From positions 167,661-231,660 of the forward strand of contig JAFLKN010000022.1 of NCBI GenBank assembly GCA_019163175.1: a stretch of 64,000 nucleotides of DNA. Reading direction: 5' to 3'. The position numbers were made by a program, and so were the translations under genes. Under the pieces are notes generated by a model. That model searched no databases. It was given only the letters and a program-made list of their open reading frames with translations, and had not been told where the DNA came from. The first letter of the stretch is position 1. The number at the start of each line of letters is the position of its first letter. Below, one piece after another: positions 1 through 9,992 of the stretch. This DNA is from Prolixibacteraceae bacterium (GTDB lineage Bacteria; Bacteroidota; Bacteroidia; Bacteroidales; Prolixibacteraceae).

Positions 1-355
1 TGCCGGGCCGGTAAAGATTCCTGCAGGGCTAAACTCGGTTCAGAATAAAAATGACTGGGCGGTGTATTGCCTGAAAGACAGCATTGCGGTAGCCGTTTAT
101 TCAAGCAAAAAACTTGGGATAATGGCTCTTGCTGAAAATCAAAAACCTGAAGATTTTTTGGATAATGTTGTCCGGCTAAATTCCGACCAAAGTAAATTGG
201 AGCATCAGTTTACGATGCCGGAAGGAACAACAATTGAATTTGATGTGAACAGTCCAAAAGATCGATGGGTTATTCAGGCTGTTGATGGGAAACCGGTTGA
301 TCGTATTTACGATCATTGGCCTTTGATTCAAGGTGATTTTTTGAAAACCAACTAA
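1..355 (+). CDS. C-terminal end of an unrecognised protein (partial)
   Basis: The reading frame is open from the left edge of the window (first full codon at base 2) and stops at TAA 353-355, so only about the last 117 residues of a longer protein are seen. A GTG at 62 is in frame but is probably internal. The visible part is rich in beta-strand-like alternation and ends in WPLIQGDFLKTN. I recognise no family. It sits 12 bases upstream of the esterase gene on the same strand and therefore looks like a member of the same glycan-degradation gene train, where a C-terminal beta-sandwich domain of a secreted enzyme would be expected. That role is inferred from position only. Confidence 0.5.
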   Translation, partial: AGPVKIPAGLNSVQNKNDWAVYCLKDSIAVAVYSSKKLGIMALAENQKPEDFLDNVVRLNSDQSKLEHQFTMPEGTTIEFDVNSPKDRWVIQAVDGKPVDRIYDHWPLIQGDFLKTN

Positions 356-367
356 TTAAATCAGGAT

Positions 368-1891
368 ATGAAGAGGGTAAAACAATTCAGGTTATTCGGT
401 TTGCTTTTGTTCGTGTTGTTTAATGGAATCGTTTCAGCACAGGAAATGCCTTTCATCAACGCCAAAATTTCGGTTTCCACTGAAGTTAAAAGTTCGTTTA
501 TAAAAGATGGACGATTGATTTTGCACATGACGAAAGTTCGCGGAAAAGAACCCCGGAAGGGTGGCGAAATAACCATCGGTGTAACACCTATGGATTGGGA
601 TTCCAAGGTTCCTTTTAACTTCACAACAAAAGACAAAAATGTATTGGTATTGGGAAATTTTGATGGAAAGATCAAGTCTGAAATGTGCTACTTTCAGGTC
701 GTTTACAAACAAACAATGGATGATGGTCAGGAGAACGTTCCGGGGAATTTATATAGCAAGCTTGATTCTGTAAAGATTTCGGCTAGTATAAGTATAAACC
801 TGAACCTTGATCAGCTGATAACGCCAACTGAGGTTGTAGATCATAAATTCATCAAGCCGGTTGTGATTAAAAGCCGTTTGCTTTCCGATTTCTTTGGGCA
901 CGATCGTTACCTGAAAGCCGCCATCTTGCTGCCATCGGGTTATTTCGATAATCCAGGAAAGACGTACCCGATTTGCTATCGGGCGCCTGGGTTGAATGGA
1001 CGTTCGCATTATATCAATGGGTTAATTGCTGAGAAAGAATTTGCCAATTGGTGGTTCTCGAAAGATGCACCGCAGATTATCTACGTCTTTCTTGACTCTC
1101 AGGGACCTTTTGGCGACACCTATCAGGTTGATTCGGAGAATAACGGACCTTGCGGGAAAGCCTTGACTGAAGAGTTGATTCCTGAAATTGAGCGCCTGGT
1201 TCGGTACGATTCAAAAAGTCACCAACGCTTTTTAACCGGATATTCGACAGGTGGTTGGGTGGCATTGGGGCTTCAGGTTTTTTATCCTGATTTTTTTGAC
1301 GGAACCTGGTCGTACAGCCCCGATCCGGTTGATTTTGAGCATTTCGGTTTAATTAATATGTATGCCGATGAGAGTATTTTTTACAACTGGTTTGGCTATC
1401 TTCAACCAAGTAAGCGTACCATTTACGGCGAGCCAACCCGCTCGATGAAAGACTGGATTGCTGCCGAAAATGCAGTGAGCCGAACCGGAAATTATTTGAT
1501 TTCAGGAGGGCAGTTTGGCGCCTACAATGCGGTTTTTAGTCCGAAAGGAAAAGATGGGCTTCCGGCTTTAGCGTTCGATCCTTTTACCGGAAAGTTTGAT
1601 CCTGAAATTGCCAAACAGTGGGAAAAGTATGATCTGAAAAAGATACTTGAACGAAACTGGACAACATTGGGTCCGAAGCTTCAGGGAAAAATCTGGATTT
1701 GGACAGGCGATATGGATGGCTTGTATTCGAACGTAGCAACTCGTTTTCTGAAGGATTTTCTGGATAAAACTGAAAATCCAAAATCTGATGCAAAAGTCTC
1801 CTTCACGCCAATGGCAGGGCATTGTCAGGAATGGAACGATAAAGCTGCATTGACATGGATTTCTAAAAAAGTAAGTGAATTGAAAAAATAG
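368..1891 (+). CDS. secreted esterase-like alpha/beta hydrolase
   Basis: A 507-residue protein with an N-terminal signal peptide (about residues 1-24, ending VSAQ). Residues 25-150 form a beta-rich N-terminal region. The alpha/beta-hydrolase domain runs from about 160 to the end. The nucleophile motif G-Y-S-T-G-G places the serine at residue 293, and an MAGHCQEW segment near the C-terminus supplies a likely catalytic histidine. This fits the putative esterase (D-type, PF00756-like) group often found next to glycosidases, where such enzymes remove acyl groups from glycans. Its position between an unknown gene (12-base gap) and a beta-propeller lipoprotein (32-base gap) supports a role in glycan deacylation. 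The substrate cannot be read from the sequence. Confidence 0.75.
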   Translation: MKRVKQFRLFGLLLFVLFNGIVSAQEMPFINAKISVSTEVKSSFIKDGRLILHMTKVRGKEPRKGGEITIGVTPMDWDSKVPFNFTTKDKNVLVLGNFDGKIKSEMCYFQVVYKQTMDDGQENVPGNLYSKLDSVKISASISINLNLDQLITPTEVVDHKFIKPVVIKSRLLSDFFGHDRYLKAAILLPSGYFDNPGKTYPICYRAPGLNGRSHYINGLIAEKEFANWWFSKDAPQIIYVFLDSQGPFGDTYQVDSENNGPCGKALTEELIPEIERLVRYDSKSHQRFLTGYSTGGWVALGLQVFYPDFFDGTWSYSPDPVDFEHFGLINMYADESIFYNWFGYLQPSKRTIYGEPTRSMKDWIAAENAVSRTGNYLISGGQFGAYNAVFSPKGKDGLPALAFDPFTGKFDPEIAKQWEKYDLKKILERNWTTLGPKLQGKIWIWTGDMDGLYSNVATRFLKDFLDKTENPKSDAKVSFTPMAGHCQEWNDKAALTWISKKVSELKK

Positions 1892-1923
1892 AATCGGCGA
1901 ATACAATTAACTTGTAAATCAGA

Positions 1924-3882
1924 ATGCGCATCAATATGAGAAAATATGGTTTCTTCATAGTCCTGCTATCATCAATATTCATTTATTCATGCAAGTTGAA
2001 TAGGGATTTTGCGCTGCTTGATTTTCAAAGCGACTGGTCACATCATTTTGCCTACGGTAGCCCATCATGGGATTCATTCGAACGCTTTCCGAATAATCCG
2101 GTTTATTTTGGACGTGAGGGGATGGAGTGGCCTGTAAACGGATTTTTCTTCAGTGACCCGGTAAGTAAATGTTGGTATTTATACATTGGAGAATACCGCC
2201 TTAGCTATGAAATAAAAAAGAATGCTTCGACACCAAATTTCAATTGTGTCGTTTATAAATCGTCTGATAAAGGAAAATCCTGGGAAAAGAAATGCGATTT
2301 GTTTCCTGCTGGCATGAGCTGCTATGATTCCTTGCATATTGAGGTTCCCGATGTTATGGTTGTTTACGATCAGGGAAAATATCATTTAATATTCGATTGG
2401 GTTTCAGGTAAGGCGTCATGGCAGGAAATGGGAGTGAGCGGCATTGGTTATGCGGTGGCTGATTCTCCGGAAGGACCATACACGGTTAGCAAAGAACCCA
2501 TAAAGATTAACACTCAATACAAAAACAATCCGCTTTTAGGCAAATATTGGCGGATGTATGCACCCATGCTTGTGAAAAGGCAAAACGATTGGGTTGCACT
2601 TTACATGATGGATCGGTCGCCAACCCAAAGCTGGGCATTGGCGGCATCAACTGCATTGAACCCGGAAGGTCCGTATAGCGAGCCAGTATTGCTGCAACAC
2701 GTTGAAATGAAAACAAACTACCCTCCGCTGATGGAGTACTTTCCGGCATTCACACACCAGGGATATGTTTATTTTCCGGCTACTTCAGTTGCGGTGAATC
2801 GCAATTACCAGCAGATATACAGGGTTAAAACTGAAGATCTACTTAATGCGGATAAGTGGGAGTTATTCAGTGCCGGTTCTGCATGGCATTCAACAAACGC
2901 TGAAACTGAATATGCCGGAATTTGGGGTCAGACGATTACCGGCTTTGTTGATGATTCGGATTCAATCTATGTAATGTATCCCTCTAAAAACAAACAAGAC
3001 TTCGGAACCATTAATCTAGCCAAAGCATCGTGGAGTGAGCTTTTCAGAAGAAAAGGATTTTCGCTGTCAGCCTCCGAAGGAGCTTCGTTCAGTTACATCA
3101 ATAAAGGAATTAATCTGGACAATTTAAAGCTTGATTTTGAACTTGCCGGAACCATGCATTTGGTTTGGGGCTTTCATGGACCCCTGGATATAGAAAACAT
3201 GTGGGGAAAATTTTCACTTGACCGGCTGGAATGCAGCTATAACGAAATCGAAATTACGCAAACAAGCTGGCAAATAAAACATCATGATCGGGGACAGATA
3301 CAATCTCTTGATTCCGGTAAATTCCAATTAAGAAATGGAATTAACCATCTTCAAATCAGGAACAAGAATGAGATATTTTCCGTGTTTATTAATGATCAGA
3401 AATGTGGTGAAACTGGTCTGGCTACCGATCCGGGTTTTATCGGAATACTGCTAGATCCGAGAAGTAATTTGTTTTCCATCCGTTTTGACGTTACCGGAAA
3501 GCTTTCAAAAGAAAACATGGTATATGGCTGTAAAGAAGCGTTGCTAAACTCCGGAAACCTGAACAGTGACTGGGAATTTGTGTCTGATTCAGGATTCAGG
3601 TACGGTCATGGAGCCATTTCGAAACAAAGTTCCGGTTTTGCAAAATGGAACTTTGAAGGATCAGGTGTTGAACTCTATTTACCTAAAGGCCCGGATTTCG
3701 GTTCTGTAACTATTTATATTGATGGCATTCAGGCAGAAAGCATAAACCTGCAAAATGAACAGTTTCGGAATTCTTCGTTAGTGTTTAAATCAAAGACTTT
3801 ACCGAAAGGTGCACATGCCATGTATATTGAATCAAAAGGTGGGCGGTTGCCCTTGGATTGTATTGAAGTAATTAATCGTTGA
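1924..3882 (+). CDS. surface lipoprotein, beta-propeller glycosidase-like
   Basis: A 652-residue protein with a lipoprotein signal: a hydrophobic stretch ends at IYSC, giving a lipidated Cys23. Residues 40-400 show repeated W/Y-rich strands and segments such as EVPDVMVV, YAPMLVK and EYFPAF that resemble the five-bladed propeller of GH43/GH32-type or DUF4185-like proteins. Residues 400-652 look like one or two beta-sandwich modules of carbohydrate-binding type. An alternative in-frame start at 1936 would trim four residues before the signal. The gene lies 32 bases after the esterase and 16 bases before a TIM-barrel protein. Activity and linkage specificity are unknown; the propeller assignment rests on pattern recognition, not on identified catalytic acids. 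Confidence 0.6.
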   Translation: MRINMRKYGFFIVLLSSIFIYSCKLNRDFALLDFQSDWSHHFAYGSPSWDSFERFPNNPVYFGREGMEWPVNGFFFSDPVSKCWYLYIGEYRLSYEIKKNASTPNFNCVVYKSSDKGKSWEKKCDLFPAGMSCYDSLHIEVPDVMVVYDQGKYHLIFDWVSGKASWQEMGVSGIGYAVADSPEGPYTVSKEPIKINTQYKNNPLLGKYWRMYAPMLVKRQNDWVALYMMDRSPTQSWALAASTALNPEGPYSEPVLLQHVEMKTNYPPLMEYFPAFTHQGYVYFPATSVAVNRNYQQIYRVKTEDLLNADKWELFSAGSAWHSTNAETEYAGIWGQTITGFVDDSDSIYVMYPSKNKQDFGTINLAKASWSELFRRKGFSLSASEGASFSYINKGINLDNLKLDFELAGTMHLVWGFHGPLDIENMWGKFSLDRLECSYNEIEITQTSWQIKHHDRGQIQSLDSGKFQLRNGINHLQIRNKNEIFSVFINDQKCGETGLATDPGFIGILLDPRSNLFSIRFDVTGKLSKENMVYGCKEALLNSGNLNSDWEFVSDSGFRYGHGAISKQSSGFAKWNFEGSGVELYLPKGPDFGSVTIYIDGIQAESINLQNEQFRNSSLVFKSKTLPKGAHAMYIESKGGRLPLDCIEVINR

Positions 3883-3898
3883 TTTAGAAATTGCAGTT

Positions 3899-6091
3899 AT
3901 GAAGCAGAGAAAAATAGGATTCCTACTTATTATCATGTCGTTAGCTTTTGGCAGTAAGGCTCAAACCGAAAAGCCAAAACTAAATGGTTCATCAGAAAAA
4001 ACAACGTTTCAAACTGCAGGGCAATGGAAGCCAGAAACTGATGTAAGAGCTGATATTGCTATCGTGTATGGAACTTCCGATCATAAAGAAATGAGCTTTG
4101 AACAACGGGTGAAATCTTGGCGTGATCGCGGTTATAAAGTTCAATTTATGACAGGAATTGCCTGGGGTGAGTACAAAGATTATTTTACCGGCGAATGGGA
4201 TGGGAAAATTCATTTGTACGAAGGACAAGTCAACGCAAAGGGAGATACCATCTGGCATGGAGAAATGGTTCCCTACATTGTTCCAACATCATCGTTCATA
4301 AATTACATGAAGGAAAAGCACATTAAACGGGTTATCGATGCCGGCATTGATGCTATTTATCTGGAAGAACCCGAGTTTTGGGCACGGGCAGGCTACAGCC
4401 AGGCATTTAAAGTAGAATGGCAAAAGTTTTACAATGCTCCCTGGCAACCGCAACACGAGTCCCCTGAAAACACGTACCTGTCGAATAAACTGAAGTACCA
4501 GATGTATTACAATGCTTTGAACGAAGTTTTTACTTACGCCAAAGCTTATGGCAAAGAAAAAGGAATGAATGTGCGATGCTATGTGCCAACACATTCGTTG
4601 ATTAACTATTCTTCATGGCAGATTGTGAGTCCAGAAGCTAGTCTGGCTTCGCTGCCCTGCATCGATGGCTACATTGCCCAGGTTTGGACAGGAACCGCCC
4701 GATCAGAAAATTTTTATAACGGTATAGAGAAAGAGCGAGTTTTTGAAAATGCTTTTTTGGAATATGAATCAATGGCTTCAATGACAGCGCCTACAGGCCG
4801 GAAAATGTTTTTTCTTACCGATCCGATTGAAGACCGGGCCCGCGATTGGGGAGACTACAAAAAGAACTATGAGGCAACATTTACGGCTCAGTTACTTTAC
4901 CCGATGATTGCCGATTATGAGGTAATGCCATGGCCCGACCGCATTTATCAGGGTTTATACAAAAAAGCAGATAGCGAAGAGAAGGAAAGAATACCGCGTT
5001 ATTATTCCACACAGATGCAGGTGATGGTTAACGCACTGAATCAAATGCCCTTGTCAACCAATCGGGTAAATGGTTCCTCCGGAATTAGTATTTTAATGGC
5101 CAATTCACTCATGTTTCAGCGCTTCCCAACTCACAAGGGTTACGAAGATCCACGCTTATCAAATTTCTACGGGCAGGCATTCCCATTATTAAAACGTGGG
5201 ATTCCGGTAAAAATCATGCATCTCGAAAATGTCTCTTTCCCCGAAACATGGAAGGATACCAAGCTGTTGATAATGTCTTATTCCAGCATGAAACCTCTTG
5301 ATTCCGAAGCTCATCGCTACATTGCCCATTGGGTTAAAAATGGAGGAGTACTGATCTATTGCGGACGCGACAGCGATCCGTTTCAGACAGTGAAAGAGTG
5401 GTGGAATAACGGAGATAATCACTATAAGGCTCCGTCGGAGCATCTTTTTGAACAGCTCGGTATCGGCCCTGAGGCCAAAGAAGGCGAATATCGTTGTGGA
5501 AAAGGTGTTGTTCGTTTAGTGCGTCAGGATCCCAAAGAGTTTGTGCTTCAGCCTGATCAGGATAAGAATTTTGTGGAGATGGTGAAACAACTCTACGAGC
5601 AAAATACCAAGTCAGAAAAGCTGATGTTTAAGAATTATTTTTCGCTTGAAAGAGGGCCTTTTGATCTGGTTGCCGTAATGGATGAAAGTGTCAGTAAAGA
5701 ACCCTACCGCGTAAAAGGTTGCTTAATCGACCTCTTTAATCCCGAATTACCTGTATTAAGCGAGAAAGTGGTTTCACCCGGCGAACAGGCATTTCTGTAT
5801 AATGTTACACGCGTGCAAAATCCTGAAAAACCTCAGGTTCTGGCTGGTGCTGCACGGATTTACAATGAAGTAACCGGAAAAAACAAATACACTTTTACGG
5901 CCAAAAGCCCTTTGAACACCACCAATGCCATGCGGGTAAAGCTTCCCAAAGCTCCCGAGAAGACTTTAATTACTGATTCCAAAGGTCAGGCATTAACCAA
6001 TATTCAGGCTGTTTGGGATAAGGCGAGTAAAACCTGCTTTCTGAAGTTTGAAAATCATCCGGATGGTGTAAATGTTGAGTTGCAATGGTAA
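3899..6091 (+). CDS. secreted TIM-barrel glycosidase-like protein, GH42-like architecture
   Basis: A 730-residue protein with a signal peptide (about 1-22, ending SKAQ). The N-terminal half reads as a (beta/alpha)8 barrel: the segment DAGIDAIYLEEPEF (E156, E157 and E159) is typical of a strand end that carries a catalytic acid. From about residue 390 a flavodoxin-like domain follows (ISILMANS, VKIMHLENV, LLIMSYSSMKPLD, HWVKNGGVLIYCG), as in the trimerisation domain of GH42 beta-galactosidases. A small beta domain ends the protein. I cannot assign it to a characterised GH family and regard it as a possible uncharacterised clade. It overlaps no neighbour: 16 bases after the propeller lipoprotein and 28 bases before the beta-helix protein, in the same operon. 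Confidence 0.6.
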   Translation: MKQRKIGFLLIIMSLAFGSKAQTEKPKLNGSSEKTTFQTAGQWKPETDVRADIAIVYGTSDHKEMSFEQRVKSWRDRGYKVQFMTGIAWGEYKDYFTGEWDGKIHLYEGQVNAKGDTIWHGEMVPYIVPTSSFINYMKEKHIKRVIDAGIDAIYLEEPEFWARAGYSQAFKVEWQKFYNAPWQPQHESPENTYLSNKLKYQMYYNALNEVFTYAKAYGKEKGMNVRCYVPTHSLINYSSWQIVSPEASLASLPCIDGYIAQVWTGTARSENFYNGIEKERVFENAFLEYESMASMTAPTGRKMFFLTDPIEDRARDWGDYKKNYEATFTAQLLYPMIADYEVMPWPDRIYQGLYKKADSEEKERIPRYYSTQMQVMVNALNQMPLSTNRVNGSSGISILMANSLMFQRFPTHKGYEDPRLSNFYGQAFPLLKRGIPVKIMHLENVSFPETWKDTKLLIMSYSSMKPLDSEAHRYIAHWVKNGGVLIYCGRDSDPFQTVKEWWNNGDNHYKAPSEHLFEQLGIGPEAKEGEYRCGKGVVRLVRQDPKEFVLQPDQDKNFVEMVKQLYEQNTKSEKLMFKNYFSLERGPFDLVAVMDESVSKEPYRVKGCLIDLFNPELPVLSEKVVSPGEQAFLYNVTRVQNPEKPQVLAGAARIYNEVTGKNKYTFTAKSPLNTTNAMRVKLPKAPEKTLITDSKGQALTNIQAVWDKASKTCFLKFENHPDGVNVELQW

Positions 6092-6119
6092 GTATAAACG
6101 CATTTCACAAAAAACGAAT

Positions 6120-8147
6120 ATGAAACGTCAATCAGTTCTTTCAACAAGCAGCATACTGGCAGTGAGTTTAATACTCTTGTTTGTGCTGGACGGGTTTTCC
6201 AAATCATTGGATATTTATATCTCACCCAAAGGCAGCGACAGAAATTCCGGTGCCCAAAGTTCGCCGATAAAAAGCCTCGAAAAGGCAAAAGACCTTGCCC
6301 GATCTGTCCGTTCAAAAGATCCGGACAAATCGGTAACAATTTACATCGAAGACGGAGTTTATACACTGGAAAAGCCAGTTGTTTTCACGGCTGAAGACTC
6401 AGGGAACGAAAAAAATCCGGTCTACATAAAGGCTTCAGAAAAAGCAAAACCGGTTTTTACTGGTAGCCGCGAATTGAAGAAATGGCAGGTGCTGAAAAAC
6501 GCCCCGACCTTGAAACTATTGCCGGCCGATGTGCGAAACAAAGTATATGTAAGCAATTTAAAAGATGCAGGAATTACCGATTTTGGTGATCCGATAGAAC
6601 CGGGCAAGCGACCCGAATTGTTTTGCAACGGGCAGCTGCAAACCCTTGCACGCTGGCCAAACAGTGATTTCGCCAAAGCCGGATTGGTTAAAGGACAAAC
6701 CCAGCTTCCCCCCACATTTAAAAACAGAAAAGGAACCAAAGAGGGTGTATTCGAATATACTGCAAATCGCCAAAACCGTTGGGCGAATGAGAAAGAAATA
6801 TTTTTGGGTGGCTACTGGTTTTGGGATTGGGCCGATGAATTTCAGAAAGTCAGTAAAGTTGATACCCTTTCAAAGACCTTGTATTTGGCCGAACCTTATC
6901 ATCGTTATGGATACAAAGACAGTCTGAGGTATTTCGGGGTTAATCTGTTTTGCGAAATTGATGAACCTGGCGAATGGTATCTCAATCGTGCAGATGGTCA
7001 GCTCTATTGGTATCCTCCGGTCGGTGTGAATCCGGCCAAAGCCCAGGTAACACTTTCGGCTTTCAATGCTCCTTTTATGATTGAAATGAAAGATTGCGCC
7101 TACTTAACCCTTCAGGGACTTACATTTCAAGAAAGCCGCGGAAGCGCCGTTTCAATTTCTGGAGGGAAGAATTGCCTTATAAAAGATTGCCGGTTTGAAC
7201 GTTTCGGGCGCGATGGAATTCATGTTGTTGAAGGCTCCGGACATGGAATTTCGGGATGCCTCATCCGAACGTTGGGTTTCCGCGGGATTGATATGAAAGG
7301 CGGAAACCGCAAAACTCTGGAAACTGCCAACCATTTCATCGAAAATACGATTGTCGAACATTTTTCGCTGTTTAAGCGAACCTACGAACCGGCTGTTTTC
7401 CTCGATGGTTGCGGAATACGCGTTTCCAATAACCGATTCCGGTATTCCTCGTCGTCGGCTATGCGTATGGAAGGCAACGATTTCACCATCGAATTCAACG
7501 AAATTAGTCATGTCGTGAACGAGTCTGACGATCAGGGAGCGCTCGATATGTGGTACAATCCATCGTACCGGGGTGTCGTTGTGCGATACAACCATTGGTC
7601 GGACATTACTGGCGGGACACACAGCGGCGCAGCCGGGGTTCGGCTCGATGATATGATTTCAGGAGTACTCATTTTCGGGAACATTTTCGAACGGACGGGA
7701 TCGGTCATATTTGGCGGAGTTCAGATTCATGGCGGAAAAGACAATTTGGTTGAAAACAACCTGTTTTATAATTGCTTAGCCGCAGTTAGCTTTAGTCGTT
7801 GGGGCGAAAACCGTTGGCATAAAGAACTGGATACGCTGTTAATTCGGGAAAAGATTTTCAAAGAGGTAGATATTTTGTCGCCCATATACCAAAGCAAATA
7901 TCCCGAATTGAAAACGCTCAGGGAAAATGCCGATGTAAACACGGTGAAAAACAACCTGATCGTCGATTGTAAAAATCAATTTCTGCGGAACAAAGCGGGC
8001 GTTCAGATTTTAGAAAATAATCCGGTACTGGAGTCAGGAGGAAAAACTCTTGAGGAATGTTGTGCTACGGAATTTTTAAATAAATATGGGTTAAAGCCAA
8101 TTCCTTATCAGCAAATCGGACCGAAAAATAATGTTTGGGACAATTAG
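6120..8147 (+). CDS. secreted right-handed parallel beta-helix glycosidase, GH141-like
   Basis: I place the start at ATG 6120 (675 residues), not at the longer in-frame ATG 6072, because 6120 begins directly with a signal peptide (MKRQSVL..., hydrophobic to about residue 28) and avoids overlap with the upstream gene. The mature start IYISPKGSDRNSGA and the following ITDFGDPIEPGKRPELF region match the family of beta-helix proteins that includes GH141 (fucosidase/xylanase-type members). Residues 330-560 show the repeat pattern of a parallel beta-helix (ENTIV, VSNNRF, IEFNEI, VRYNHW, ENNLF). The exact substrate is unknown. The protein is one of the enzymes of the long glycan operon. Confidence 0.7.
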   Translation: MKRQSVLSTSSILAVSLILLFVLDGFSKSLDIYISPKGSDRNSGAQSSPIKSLEKAKDLARSVRSKDPDKSVTIYIEDGVYTLEKPVVFTAEDSGNEKNPVYIKASEKAKPVFTGSRELKKWQVLKNAPTLKLLPADVRNKVYVSNLKDAGITDFGDPIEPGKRPELFCNGQLQTLARWPNSDFAKAGLVKGQTQLPPTFKNRKGTKEGVFEYTANRQNRWANEKEIFLGGYWFWDWADEFQKVSKVDTLSKTLYLAEPYHRYGYKDSLRYFGVNLFCEIDEPGEWYLNRADGQLYWYPPVGVNPAKAQVTLSAFNAPFMIEMKDCAYLTLQGLTFQESRGSAVSISGGKNCLIKDCRFERFGRDGIHVVEGSGHGISGCLIRTLGFRGIDMKGGNRKTLETANHFIENTIVEHFSLFKRTYEPAVFLDGCGIRVSNNRFRYSSSSAMRMEGNDFTIEFNEISHVVNESDDQGALDMWYNPSYRGVVVRYNHWSDITGGTHSGAAGVRLDDMISGVLIFGNIFERTGSVIFGGVQIHGGKDNLVENNLFYNCLAAVSFSRWGENRWHKELDTLLIREKIFKEVDILSPIYQSKYPELKTLRENADVNTVKNNLIVDCKNQFLRNKAGVQILENNPVLESGGKTLEECCATEFLNKYGLKPIPYQQIGPKNNVWDN

Positions 8148-8167
8148 AAATCAAATTTAATCATTCG

Positions 8168-9973
8168 ATGAAGCAATTACATTCAATCATACTGCTGGTT
8201 TTTTTTGCCTTTGCAACCGGAAATGCAAAAGCACAGTTTGTTACAAGCGATTCGTGGACAGCGACTGATGCACTGGGGCGAAAAATCAGCGATTATAAAA
8301 CTGCCGGAGAACGGAAAAAGGACAAGTTCGTAGCTATGTTTTATTGGACCTGGCATCAGGGAGTTGACGACACCACGGTTCAGGTTGGAAATATTACCGA
8401 AATCGTGAGGAAATATCCGGAGGCAATGAAGAACTACAATCATCCGGCATGGAACAAGCGGAAGTGTGGAAATTTTTATTGGGAGCAACCGCTTTTGGGG
8501 TATTACCGAACTACGGATGCGTGGGTACTCCGGAAACATGTCGAAATGCTGGCCGATGCCGGGATTGATGCTGTATTTTTCGATTGTACCAATGGCTCGT
8601 TGACTTGGTCAGAATCGTACGAAACTTTGCTTAAAACCTGGGACAAGGCACAAAAAGATGGTGTTAACGCGCCTAAAATTGCCTATATGCTTCCGTTCGG
8701 AGCATCCGAAAATTCATTGGTTTCGCTTCGTCAATTGTATCGCGATGTGTATAAACCAGGCCGCTACAAAAATCTATGGTTCTTTTGGAAAGGTAAACCC
8801 TGTATCATGGCTTACCCTGATAACCTGACCGAATCGGCTGAAGACCGCGAGATTGCTGCGTTTTTTACCTTCAGGCCAGGCCAGCCCGACTATGTGAATG
8901 GCCCACGCCGCAACGACCATTGGGGTTGGTTGGAAAACTATCCGCAACATGGTTATGTAAAAGCTGAAAAGAATAAGTTCGAACAAGTAACGGTGGGTGT
9001 TGCGCAGAATGCCGGTCCTCTAAACGATGGACATTGCAGCGCTTTCAACCTGCCCGGAACCTATGGACGCAGCTACAGTAAAAACAACGGATTCGATCCG
9101 CGTGTGGATGGCTATCTCTACGGATGGAACTTTCAGGAACAATGGACACGCGCTTTTGAACTTGATCCGGAGCTGGTTTTTGTAACCGGCTGGAACGAGT
9201 TTATTGCAGGGCAATGGCTGCCAAAAGATGGCTGGTCGGGCTATCCTTTTTCGTTTGTTGACGAATTTGATTGGGAACATAGCCGCGACATTGAACCCAA
9301 CAAAGGTTGGGGAGACAAAGGCGATGTGTACTATTTACAACTGATTGATAATGTACGCAAATTCAAAGGAATGTCTGCACCGGAAAAAGCTTCGCCGACC
9401 AAAACAATCCGGTTAGGTAAAGCCGATGACTGGGCCGATGTTTTACCTGATTACAAACACTACGGCGGGAACACTTTTCCTCGCGACCATCGCGGACGTA
9501 ACAATCAGTATTACACCAATAAAATGGGGCGTAACGATATTGTTCGTGCTAAAGTGGCCCGCGATAATCAGAAAATCTATTTCTATGTTGAAACCGCCCA
9601 AAAGCTGACACCTTAAAGTGACAGAAACTGGATGTTGCTGTTGATTGATGTTGACAGAGACAAATCGACAGGCTGGAACGGCTACGATTTTATTGTGAAC
9701 CGCATTAACCCGAAAGGAAATAAAGCCATCATCGAGAAAAATGTTGGAGGTCGGTGGGAATGGGAACCCGTGGCGCAAACAAAATTCGCAGTCAACAGCA
9801 ATAAACTGGAATTGGAAATAAATCGCGATATCCTGAATTTGAAAGCTGCAGAGATTGATCTGGAGTTCAAATGGAACGACAATATGCAGGAGAATGGAAA
9901 TATTATGGATTTCTATGTCAACGGCGATACCGCTCCGGGAGGACGATTTAATTTCGTTTATACCACAAAATAG
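8168..9973 (+). pseudogene. GH99/GH71-like endoglycosidase with C-terminal CBM9/DOMON-like domain, interrupted by in-frame TAA
   Basis: ATG 8168 starts a signal peptide (MKQLHSIILL...AKAQ) followed by a TIM-barrel region (FYWTWHQG, ADAGIDAVFFDC, LVFVTGWNEF) that resembles the GH71/GH99-like fold. The frame reads to KLTP and then meets TAA at 9614-9616. The same frame continues at once with SDRNWMLLLIDVDRDKSTGW and on to the stop at 9971-9973, so one stop codon splits a roughly 600-codon gene. The part after the stop is a CBM9/DOMON-like sandwich. No shift of frame is needed, which makes a point nonsense mutation (or a base-calling error) the simplest explanation. The truncated product keeps the barrel and might still act. 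Reinitiation at ATG 9632 would give only the binding domain. Confidence 0.75.
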
Positions 9974-9992
9974 AACTATCTAAAACCCAATA

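Noticed and set aside
9614..9616. Stop codon readthrough or programmed recoding at the TAA of the GH99-like gene.
   Set aside because: No stem-loop or recoding context is apparent just after the stop, and other genes nearby carry plain inactivating changes.
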